A DNA stretch of 64,000 bases from an uncultured bacterium (GTDB lineage Bacteria > Planctomycetota > UBA8742 > UBA2392): assembly GCA_938014885.1 (NCBI GenBank), contig CALLQI010000021.1, positions 124,001-188,000 of the forward strand. Direction: 5' to 3'. Below are positions 9,560 to 17,378 of this stretch, one piece after another (the first letter of the stretch is position 1; every line of letters starts with the position of its first letter). Below the pieces are notes generated by a model, which made no database searches, was not told where the DNA came from, and was given only the letters and a program-made list of their open reading frames with translations. A program made the translations under genes and the position numbers.

Positions 9560-10815
9560 TGCGCTTGTAGCAAGCTCCCAATCAGTTCCATATGCCGTGC
9601 CAGCGCGCCGCGGCCTGCCAGCAGGCGTGCCTGCCCGGCGCGGCCGAGAGCGTCCCGTGCGGCCGGGTCCCCCAACAAACGGATCAGCTCACGTTCCAGT
9701 TCAGCGGCGTTCTGCACTTCCAGCGCGCCTCGGCATTCGCGCAGCTCGCGCACGGTGGCTTTGAAATTGTGCGTGTGCGGGCCGTACAGCGTTGCCTTGC
9801 CCAGCGCGATCGGCTCCGCCATGTTCTGGCCGCCGTGGGGGATCAAAGAGCCGCCGATGAAGACGACGTCGGCCACGCCGTACACGGCCGCCAGTTCACC
9901 CATCGTGTCCAGCAGGATCACGTCGCCCGGCGCGGCCGGCTGCTCGGGCGAAAGCTCGCTGCGGTTGCGCCACGGTATGCCGGCTTCGCTCAGCAGCCTG
10001 CGCACGCTTTCATGGCGCTCGGGGTGGCGCGGCACAATGATGGTGCGGCACTTGAGCCTGGGCAGCATCGACACAAGCTGCTCGTGCTCGCCGGGGTGGG
10101 TGCTGCCGCAAACCAGCACGGGCGATTCGTCCAGGGCGAACGCCTTGCGGAAGTAGGCGACCTTCTCGGGGTCGGCCTGCGCACGCAGCGAGTCGTACTT
10201 CAGGTTGCCGGTGACGACTACTTGTCCCGTGTCGCTGGCAAGCACTCTGGCCCGTTCCGCGTAGGCTTCGTCCTGCATCGCCCAGACCTTGATCGCGTCG
10301 TAGGCCCGTTGCAGCAACCACTTGAAGCGACGGTAGTTGCCGAAGCTCTTTTCGCTGATGCGGCCGTTGGCGAGTAACACCGGTACCTTGGCGCGCGCGG
10401 CGTGCATCAGCCAGTTCGGCCACAGTTCCAGCTCAATCAGCACGATCAGCTTGGGCGTCAGAGTGCGGAAGAAGCGTCCCACGACCCAACTCAGGTCAAG
10501 CGGCGAGTAACAGTGGTAGTAGTCGCTGAAGTCGCGGGCAGCAATCTCGGCGGCGGTCTTGGTGGTGTAAGTGATGACGATGTCGTGGCCGGGGTGCTGC
10601 TCGCGCAGGGCTTTCAGCAGGGGTTTGATTTGCAGCAACTCGCCTACACTGACGGCGTGCACCCAGATGCTGGGTTTGGCCTCACGCGCGGGCAGGTGCC
10701 CCAGGCGCTGGCTGATGCCGGCGCGGTACTTGCCCGTGGTGAGATACTTAAACACGAACCAGGGCCATATCCACGCGGCCAGCCACAGATACCCCAGATT
10801 GAACAGCCAGCGCAT
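9556..10815 (-). CDS. waaA: 3-deoxy-D-manno-octulosonic acid (Kdo) transferase
   Basis: GT30 glycosyltransferase of 419 residues that moves Kdo from CMP-Kdo to lipid A precursors on the cytoplasmic face of the inner membrane. An N-terminal hydrophobic anchor (about residues 5-25) precedes the family segments WVHAVSVGE, ELELWPNWL, LANGRISEKSFGNYRRF, CGSTHPGEHEQLV, and FIGGSLIPHGGQNMAEPIA. The start at 10815 matches the usual length, and a -10-like TACAAC lies 6 nt upstream; there is no Shine-Dalgarno sequence. With kdsD at 37.7 kb it shows that this organism makes a Kdo-containing LPS core. Confidence 0.95.
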   Translation of the reverse strand: MRWLFNLGYLWLAAWIWPWFVFKYLTTGKYRAGISQRLGHLPAREAKPSIWVHAVSVGELLQIKPLLKALREQHPGHDIVITYTTKTAAEIAARDFSDYYHCYSPLDLSWVVGRFFRTLTPKLIVLIELELWPNWLMHAARAKVPVLLANGRISEKSFGNYRRFKWLLQRAYDAIKVWAMQDEAYAERARVLASDTGQVVVTGNLKYDSLRAQADPEKVAYFRKAFALDESPVLVCGSTHPGEHEQLVSMLPRLKCRTIIVPRHPERHESVRRLLSEAGIPWRNRSELSPEQPAAPGDVILLDTMGELAAVYGVADVVFIGGSLIPHGGQNMAEPIALGKATLYGPHTHNFKATVRELRECRGALEVQNAAELERELIRLLGDPAARDALGRAGQARLLAGRGALARHMELIGSLLQAQ

Positions 10816-10821
10816 GGCTGC

Positions 10822-10827
10822 GTTGTA
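10822..10827 (-). promoter_or_regulatory. Leaderless-type -10 element (TACAAC) of waaA
   Basis: On the minus strand TACAAC is followed by exactly 6 nt (GCAGCC) and the ATG of waaA. No ribosome-binding site is present. The spacing puts the predicted transcription start at or next to the start codon. No convincing -35 box was found. Confidence 0.45.
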
Positions 10828-10926
10828 GGCGCAGGCACGCGCACTATCAAGGGAAGCGCGCTGATCAAACGGCGGCGATTGCTTGCTATGATGCCTGACC
10901 CCGAATCGCCCCCCGCGTTCACGACT

Positions 10927-12564
10927 ATGCGCCGACTGCTGGTCCTGCTGTTGCTGCCGCTCTGCGTTGCCGGATGCCCCGGCGGCGATGATGGCGACAG
11001 CCCCAAGAAATCGCCGTGGCTGAAACCGGCAAGCGTGATCGGCCCCAGCGGCGGCAGCGCAAACCCCGACGGCGGCGCGCCGGCAGCGCTTACGATTACC
11101 GGCCAAGTCACGTTTGACCGCCTGCCGGTGACGGCGACCGGCCTTGGCAGCACGCCAACGGTCGAAGACGCGGCCGGCGTGCTGGTTGAGGCCGTGCGGC
11201 ACAATGACATTCACGACGTTGTCGCCAGCACCAGCACCGATGCTGCCGGCAATTACACGCTGAACTTGAACCTGAGCCATGACTTCTTCATCCGCGCGCG
11301 GGCCCAAAGCGGCACCGGGCCCGACATCGATCAGGTGTATCACGCGCGCACAAACCCCGCCTTGGTGCATGCTGTGACCGGCCCGATCCTGCAACGTGCT
11401 GCGGGCAACCAGACGGCCAACCTGCACGCGAGTCACGCCCTGCCCGACAACCGCGCCGGGGCGTTCGCGATCCTCGACACGGTGCAGCGCCTGCGGCAAT
11501 CGGTGACGGCCAGCTTCCCAAGCCTGGGCGCGCTGGATGTGTTCTGGTGCACCGGGGCGACCGCCGCCACCGGTACTGACGAGGTCGGCCCCAACGGCCG
11601 CCCCACGATTCACCTGCGGGGCGGCACACTGGCCAGCCCCGAAACCACCGACCACGACGAATACGACGAAACCGTAATCGCCCACGAATGGGCCAGCTTC
11701 GTGCAGCTGACCCAAAGCCGCGACAACAACTTCGGCGGGCCTCACGCGGGCGAAGAGCTGCTTTTCACGGCTGCCTACAGTGAAGGAGTCGTGACGGCCA
11801 TCGGCTGCGGCCTGCTGGGCACCAGCCTATACCGCGACACCGTGGGCTACCCGGGCGGGATCACCAGCGTCCAGTTCGAGTTCGATTGCGAAAGCGGCCT
11901 GCTGTTCGGCCAGGGCGACGGCTACTCCAATGAGTTCCGCGTCACGCGCATCGTCTGGGACCTGCTTGACGGCGGCGCGGGCTGGCCCGCCGACACGGAC
12001 ACCGACGGCGCGGCCGTCGATGCCGCCGACTTCTTTGCCAGCTTTGCGGCGCTGGCCACGCGTGTGGCACCCTATGAAGTCGCGTGGCTGGCAAGCCTTT
12101 TGCAGCAGCTTGTGGATGACACGCACCTTACTGTGATGCAGGCCGACACGCTGATGCAGTCGCAAAGCGCGAACTTCCCGCCGGCAGGGGCCTTCGATGC
12201 CTTCCCGGAATTGCTTGTGATCGGCGTGACGGACAGCGGCAGCCTTGACGCCCACAGCGGCGTCAACCCTAACCCGATTCTCGGCCCGCAGGCCAATGCC
12301 GTGTACCGGCTTGAGCTGGCGGCGGCGCAACCGGTGACGTTCACGCTGAGCAACACCACCGCGGGCTACGCGGCCGCGAATCACCGGCTGGACTTGAGTG
12401 TGGTTGACCTGGATCGCAACTTTGTGGCGAGTGTCACTGGCAACAGTGCCAACAAATCGACCACCGTGAGTCTGGCCGCCGGGACGTACATCGTGCGGGT
12501 GCAGCACCTGCCGGCCAGTGCCGCGAGTTCACAGCCCAGCAGCTTCAATTTGGTGGCCAACTAG
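10927..12564 (+). CDS. Lipoprotein with degenerate zincin-like motif and PPC-like C-terminal domain (545 aa)
   Basis: The ATG at 10927 gives a lipoprotein signal peptide, MRRLLVLLLLPLCVAGC, with lipobox VAGC and a modified cysteine at residue 17; an in-frame ATG 13 codons upstream would spoil it. A Gly/Ser/Pro linker follows, then a carboxypeptidase-regulatory-like beta domain (about 55-150). A central domain has TVIAHEWASF (about residue 255), which looks like an HExxH site whose last histidine became serine. The C-terminal 90 residues resemble a bacterial pre-peptidase C-terminal domain (YRLELAAAQPVTFTLS). It is probably an outer-membrane or periplasmic lipoprotein of peptidase ancestry. 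Catalytic activity is doubtful. Confidence 0.75.
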   Translation: MRRLLVLLLLPLCVAGCPGGDDGDSPKKSPWLKPASVIGPSGGSANPDGGAPAALTITGQVTFDRLPVTATGLGSTPTVEDAAGVLVEAVRHNDIHDVVASTSTDAAGNYTLNLNLSHDFFIRARAQSGTGPDIDQVYHARTNPALVHAVTGPILQRAAGNQTANLHASHALPDNRAGAFAILDTVQRLRQSVTASFPSLGALDVFWCTGATAATGTDEVGPNGRPTIHLRGGTLASPETTDHDEYDETVIAHEWASFVQLTQSRDNNFGGPHAGEELLFTAAYSEGVVTAIGCGLLGTSLYRDTVGYPGGITSVQFEFDCESGLLFGQGDGYSNEFRVTRIVWDLLDGGAGWPADTDTDGAAVDAADFFASFAALATRVAPYEVAWLASLLQQLVDDTHLTVMQADTLMQSQSANFPPAGAFDAFPELLVIGVTDSGSLDAHSGVNPNPILGPQANAVYRLELAAAQPVTFTLSNTTAGYAAANHRLDLSVVDLDRNFVASVTGNSANKSTTVSLAAGTYIVRVQHLPASAASSQPSSFNLVAN

Positions 12565-12634
12565 CCGCTATGGATTTGCACGCTAAACTGCTAAATCAAA
12601 CCCTTACCGCTTCTTGCTGCACAGGCACAGGCTG

Positions 12635-15355
12635 ATGCCGTACCTTGAGATCAAACTTGGGCCGGACACGCTGCTTGTCCCATTCGTGGGACGCATTGAC
12701 TACGTGATCGGCCGTCTGCCCAAGGCAGACATCCAGCTGCGCGACATGAAGGTTTCGCGCATGCACACCCAACTGTTCATCGACAGCCGTGGCAGCGCAT
12801 TCGTGCGCGACCTCGGCAGCAGCGGCGGCACCTATTACGGCAACCAGCGCATGCGCAAAGGGCTGATCGCGCCCATGGTTGACGGCACCAAGATCCGCAT
12901 CGGCGACGCCAAGATCACCTTCTACGACGCGGAGCCGCCCAGCAACGCCATTGAGCCGCCAAGCCAGTCCGACCCGCGCGGTCTCGTGCGTACCAACCCG
13001 CGCCCCCGGCACTTTGAGGCCGAGGCCACGGTGCTTGCGGCCGACCGCGTGGACCCGGACACCCACAGCGGCCCCGCTGAACCGCCGCCTGAAATTGACC
13101 CGATGGTGTTCGCAGACGGGCCGCTTGAACCAAGCGGCAAGCAACCGGCCGCGTCTTCGGCGGCGATGGCCAAACCCTCGTCAGCCAGCGCGGCCAAGCC
13201 GCCGTCGGGCGCGCTGAAGCCACCGACCAAAAAGCGCGACACCGGCATTGTCGAAGCACCCTGGGAAAAGCGCGACGTTGTGGCCGGCCCGAAAAGCGAC
13301 CGCAAGCTGACCGTACCGCCCCCGACCGGTGGCGTGCCGTCGCCCGCCGGCGCCCAACGCCGACCGCCCAACACGCCGGCCGCGCCGGCAATGCCGACCA
13401 GCGGCTATGATGAGACCGGCGCCTATCGCGAAGAAGTACAGCAGGCTCCGGCCGCGCCACAGGCACGTTCACCGCTGCCGCCGCGCCAGCCCGGGGCCCC
13501 GGTACCGCCTTCGGCTAAACCTTTGCCCCCGGCCGCAGCCAAGCCCGCGCCGCTGCCGCCACGGGCGGTGCCGCCCGCGCCTGCGAAGCCACCGGCTGAT
13601 TTTGTCGCGCGCTCAGATGCTGATCGTGGCTCTGACCCGTTTGACCGGCCGGATGAGTCGGACCTGGCCGAGAGTGTCGATGACCTGGATGGGCCGGCAC
13701 TGGTCGAAAACTCGCCGTTCGTGATCAGCAACTTCAGCGCGCCGAAGGCGCCACCGGCCGATTCGCCGGATGCTGACGACGCGCAGCCCAAGCTGGGGAT
13801 GCCCACCGTGCGGCTGGAACGCCCCGCCATGCTTGAGCGCCAGGCCGCCCGCGCCGCCAAAGATGAAGAGGCCGCCGACGAAGTCGAGGAAGCCCCGAAG
13901 ATCCCGACGGCCAGCATCACACGGGCTGAAGCCGCCGCTGCCGCCGCGCTTGCCGACGACGAACCCGCGCCCATGATCGGCGTGCCGCCCGAAAAGCCGC
14001 CCGCGGCGGGGGCCGAAGTCGCGAGTGAGGAAGACGAACTCACTGACGAGCAGATTGCCGAATACCTGGGCGGGAGTGCCTCAGGCCGCTACGGCGAAGT
14101 GGATTTTGACGCGGGACGTGTCGTCACCAGCGATACGGAAGACCCGCCGGTTGAAGACGACGCCCGTTCCAGCGGCGACGAAGTGGCATTCCATGTCAGC
14201 CGCGTAGACCTGGACGCGCCGGACGAGTTCGACATTGACGACGAACCGTCGAGTGCGCCTGCGGCCGCGGGTGTCGAAGGGTCCGCAGCGAACGAGGCGA
14301 GCGAAGAAGTCATCGAAGAAGTCAGCGAAGAAGTGCCTGCTCCAGAAGCACCTCCTGTAGTTGAGGCTTCGACGGCCAAGCTGCGCGCGACGACTCTGCT
14401 GAACGTGGAGCCCGTCACGTCGGACGACGCACCCGCCGAAGAAGCGCCTGCCGAAGAAGCGCCGGTTGAAGAGGCGCCGGTTGAAGAAGCGCCGGTCGAA
14501 GAAGTGCCTGCCGAAGAAGCGCCGGATGAAGAAGCTTCGGTCGCAGAAGAACCTGTTGACTCAGCACCTGTCGATGAATCACCTGCGGCGCAGGAATCGG
14601 CACAACCTGCCAACACGTATGCAGAGCTGACCGAGGCCGCGGCCACACCTGCCGAGGAAATCCCCAGCTACGACAAGCACGAAACGCCTCCGCCAGTGGT
14701 GCGCGAAGGTGCCTCAGCCGACAGGGCGTTCCAGCCGCGCAAGACACGCAAACTGATGAAGCGGCGGACGGCAACACTCGACAAGAGTACCGACAAGACG
14801 CTGGACCGGGACAACCCGCCACGCGGCGAGCCTACGCGCGTGCTCGGCGACCCGCCACAGCCGACTGGCGCCAAGACCATGTTCGTGCCCAAGCCCGAGA
14901 ACATGGCAGTCTCACGACCGGCCGACGCCCCGCCGGAAATGGACGAAGACGAAACAGGGCGGGCAATGTCAGCCGCGGCGCAGCACGGCCGCAAGTTGGA
15001 CGATATGGGCCACGGCCCTGGCGGCGACACGGTCGCGCTGCCTCCCAACATGATGAATGAGTTGCGGGCCGAGCTGGCCAAGCAGTCGCCGGGCAAGCCG
15101 AAAAACGAGCCGCCGACGATTGGGGATAGCCCGACCGTGCGCAACAAGCAGGCCGATGATGAGGATGAGGAAGAGTTCATCCTGGACGACAACTACTCGT
15201 TCTTCACGCCGCCGCCACCCACCCGCAAGGGTGCCTACAAGCAACCGAAGCACGACGACGTGATTGACGCCAGCGACTTCCTGGGCGAAAGCGAAAAACT
15301 CCCGCCCGACAAGAAGGCCAAGGCCAAGGACGACCCGGATACTCTGGTCGAGTAA
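12635..15355 (+). CDS. FHA-domain protein with long disordered acidic/proline-rich region (906 aa)
   Basis: The N-terminal forkhead-associated domain (about residues 1-95) has the phosphothreonine-binding marks IGRLPKADIQL, SRMHTQLF and DLGSSGGTYYG. It should bind phosphothreonine peptides, linking it to Ser/Thr kinase signalling. The remaining 800 residues are rich in Ala, Pro, Glu and Asp and look disordered, with a pentapeptide repeat (EEAPx) near residues 600-634. Basic patches (RKTRKLMKRR) and a conserved-looking acidic/aromatic end follow. The ATG at 12635 is chosen because the FHA fold begins there; a TTG at 12614 is possible. No transmembrane segment is present. Its partner proteins are unknown, and no kinase gene is in the window. 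Confidence 0.85.
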   Translation: MPYLEIKLGPDTLLVPFVGRIDYVIGRLPKADIQLRDMKVSRMHTQLFIDSRGSAFVRDLGSSGGTYYGNQRMRKGLIAPMVDGTKIRIGDAKITFYDAEPPSNAIEPPSQSDPRGLVRTNPRPRHFEAEATVLAADRVDPDTHSGPAEPPPEIDPMVFADGPLEPSGKQPAASSAAMAKPSSASAAKPPSGALKPPTKKRDTGIVEAPWEKRDVVAGPKSDRKLTVPPPTGGVPSPAGAQRRPPNTPAAPAMPTSGYDETGAYREEVQQAPAAPQARSPLPPRQPGAPVPPSAKPLPPAAAKPAPLPPRAVPPAPAKPPADFVARSDADRGSDPFDRPDESDLAESVDDLDGPALVENSPFVISNFSAPKAPPADSPDADDAQPKLGMPTVRLERPAMLERQAARAAKDEEAADEVEEAPKIPTASITRAEAAAAAALADDEPAPMIGVPPEKPPAAGAEVASEEDELTDEQIAEYLGGSASGRYGEVDFDAGRVVTSDTEDPPVEDDARSSGDEVAFHVSRVDLDAPDEFDIDDEPSSAPAAAGVEGSAANEASEEVIEEVSEEVPAPEAPPVVEASTAKLRATTLLNVEPVTSDDAPAEEAPAEEAPVEEAPVEEAPVEEVPAEEAPDEEASVAEEPVDSAPVDESPAAQESAQPANTYAELTEAAATPAEEIPSYDKHETPPPVVREGASADRAFQPRKTRKLMKRRTATLDKSTDKTLDRDNPPRGEPTRVLGDPPQPTGAKTMFVPKPENMAVSRPADAPPEMDEDETGRAMSAAAQHGRKLDDMGHGPGGDTVALPPNMMNELRAELAKQSPGKPKNEPPTIGDSPTVRNKQADDEDEEEFILDDNYSFFTPPPPTRKGAYKQPKHDDVIDASDFLGESEKLPPDKKAKAKDDPDTLVE
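14435..14535 (+). repeat. In-frame 15-nt tandem repeat coding for EEAPx
   Basis: Nearly seven copies of a 15-nt unit (GCCGAAGAAGCGCCT-like) encode successive EEAPA/EEAPV pentapeptides in the FHA protein. The copies differ at a few bases. Copy number could vary between strains by slippage without breaking the frame. Confidence 0.8.
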
Positions 15356-15401
15356 GCAGGGCTCAGCCCCAGCACGCTCCGAGTCTCGAGCCCCAATCTC
15401 G

Positions 15402-15424
15402 CGCGCGGCCTTTCCTTCCGCGCG
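15402..15424. repeat. Hairpin between the FHA gene and aspS
   Basis: A 7-bp GC-only stem (CGCGCGG / CCGCGCG) encloses a 9-nt pyrimidine loop. It lies 47 nt after the FHA stop and 34 nt before aspS. There is no T-run, so it is a weak terminator or processing-site candidate. Confidence 0.35.
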
Positions 15425-15457
15425 GGGCATTCCACAATCCGCGCCAGGGAGAACGAC

Positions 15458-17356
15458 ATGAAGACACGCACACACCGTTGCGGCGACATTGGCATCAGCC
15501 ACGTAGGCCAGACCGTCACGGTCTGCGGCTGGATGGACACCAAGCGCGACCGTGGTGGTGTAGCCTTCATCCTGCTGCGCGACGTCAGCGGCAAAGTGCA
15601 GCTCACGTTTGCCGAAGAAATCGACAAAGCGCTGCTTGAGAAAACCCGCGAAGCCCGTGGCGAATACGTGCTGCAGGCCACCGGCAAGGTCGCCGCACGC
15701 AGCGCCGACAACCGCACCACCACCATGGCCACCGGCGAGATCGAGATCATCGTCAGCGAGCTTGAAGTGCTGAATACGGCTGTAACCCCGGCCATCGAAG
15801 TCCGCGACGACTTGAAGTGCGACCCGGAACTGCGCCTGAAGCATCGGTTCATCGACCTGCGCCGCCGGCCGATGCAGGCCATGTTGCAGGCCCGCGCCGC
15901 GCTGGTGGCCGCGGCCCGGCGCGTTCTGGACGGCGAAGGCTTCCTCGAGATCGAAACTCCGATCCTGTACAAGCGCACGCCGGAAGGGGCCCGCGACTTC
16001 ATCGTGCCCAGCCGCGCGCACCAGGGGCAGTTCTACGCGCTGCCGCAAAGCCCGCAGTTGTTCAAGCAGCTGTGCATGATCAGCGGCCTTGACCGGTACT
16101 ACCAGATCGCGCGCTGTTTCCGCGATGAAGACAAACGCGCCGACCGCCAGCCCGAATTCACGCAGATCGACATCGAAGTCAGCTTCCCTACCCGCGACAC
16201 GGTGATGGAACTGTTCGAGCGCGTGGTGGGCGGCGTCTTCAGCGCGCTGCAAAGCGATCCGCGCCTGCGCGACATGAACTGGCCGGTGCTGCATGCCGGC
16301 CACGTGACGCCTCCGTTTGAACGCATCAGCTACGAAACGGCGATGCGCGACTACAGCATCGACCGGCCGGACCTGCGTTCGCGCGACGTGAAGCTGACCG
16401 AATTGAACGACTGGTCGCGCACATGCAGTTTCAACGCGTTCAAGAGCGTCGCCGCAAAGGGCGGGCTGATCAAGGGTCTCAAGTGCCCCGGCATGGCCGA
16501 AAGCTTCAGCACGGGCCAGCTCAAGAACCTTGAGCGCGACGCCAAGGGCATGGGTGCCAACGGCCTCGCGAACTTGAAGGTCACGGCCGGCGGGCTCGAT
16601 GGAGCGATTGCCAAGTTCTTCCCGGAGGCTGAGCAGAAGTCGCTGATCGCGGCCTTCGGTGCCAAGCCCGGCGACCTGCTGCTGATCTGCGCGCACGAAA
16701 AAGAGAAGGTCACCCACGCGGTAATGCACCACCTGCGGCTGATGGTGGCCGAGAAGCTGGGGCTCAGCGACCCGCGCAAGTTCGCGATCTGCTGGGTCGT
16801 GGACTTCCCGCTTTTCGAGTACCGCGAAGAAGACCAGAAGCTGTTCGCCACGCACCACCCGTTCACGCTGCCGCAGAACGTGGGCAGGGTCAGCGAGATG
16901 GCTGCAATCAGTCGTAAGGGCGGCGCCGAGAACCCCATGGAGCGCCTGCTGGCAGCGGGTGTGAAAGTGGAAGAAGTGCTGGCGCTGCGCAACAACCAGT
17001 ACGACTTGGTCTGCAACGGCGTCGAAATCGCGGGCGGCAGCATCCGTATGCACCGCACCGACTGGCAGGCCGACGTCTTTGAACTGATCGGCATCACCAA
17101 AGAAGAGGCTGAGAAGAAGTTCGGCTTCCTGATGTCGGCGCTCAGCCACGGCGCGCCGCCGCACGGTGGTATTGCAAGCGGAGTGGACCGTTTGCTGATG
17201 CTGCTGCTGGGCCTCGACAACATCGCCGACGTGATTGCTTTCCCCAAGTCAGCGACCGGCCGCGACCTTATGATCGACACGCCCAACGAAGTCGAAGCCA
17301 AGCTGCTGGATGAACTCGGGATTGACCTGCGGCCGCAGAAGCCGGCGCAGAAGTAG
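15458..17356 (+). CDS. aspS: Aspartyl-tRNA synthetase (bacterial type)
   Basis: Class IIb synthetase of 632 residues with the bacterial GAD insertion. The N-terminal OB-fold anticodon-binding domain (about 1-110) contains VCGWMDTKRDRGGVAFILLRD. Motif 2 is CFRDEDKRADRQPEFTQID and motif 3 is in GGIASGVDRLLMLLLG, followed by AFPKSATGRDLM. The ribosome-binding site AGGGAG lies 7 nt before the ATG. It charges tRNA-Asp, and possibly tRNA-Asn if the genome lacks asnS, which cannot be judged here. The spermidine-synthase-like paralogue starts 22 nt downstream and is probably cotranscribed. Confidence 0.97.
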   Translation: MKTRTHRCGDIGISHVGQTVTVCGWMDTKRDRGGVAFILLRDVSGKVQLTFAEEIDKALLEKTREARGEYVLQATGKVAARSADNRTTTMATGEIEIIVSELEVLNTAVTPAIEVRDDLKCDPELRLKHRFIDLRRRPMQAMLQARAALVAAARRVLDGEGFLEIETPILYKRTPEGARDFIVPSRAHQGQFYALPQSPQLFKQLCMISGLDRYYQIARCFRDEDKRADRQPEFTQIDIEVSFPTRDTVMELFERVVGGVFSALQSDPRLRDMNWPVLHAGHVTPPFERISYETAMRDYSIDRPDLRSRDVKLTELNDWSRTCSFNAFKSVAAKGGLIKGLKCPGMAESFSTGQLKNLERDAKGMGANGLANLKVTAGGLDGAIAKFFPEAEQKSLIAAFGAKPGDLLLICAHEKEKVTHAVMHHLRLMVAEKLGLSDPRKFAICWVVDFPLFEYREEDQKLFATHHPFTLPQNVGRVSEMAAISRKGGAENPMERLLAAGVKVEEVLALRNNQYDLVCNGVEIAGGSIRMHRTDWQADVFELIGITKEEAEKKFGFLMSALSHGAPPHGGIASGVDRLLMLLLGLDNIADVIAFPKSATGRDLMIDTPNEVEAKLLDELGIDLRPQKPAQK

Positions 17357-17378
17357 ACTGCCACGCATCGGAGCCCGT

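Noticed and set aside
10816..11745. Minus-strand frame extending upstream of waaA
   Set aside because: This part is antisense to the lipoprotein gene, and the waaA family N-terminus begins at 10815.
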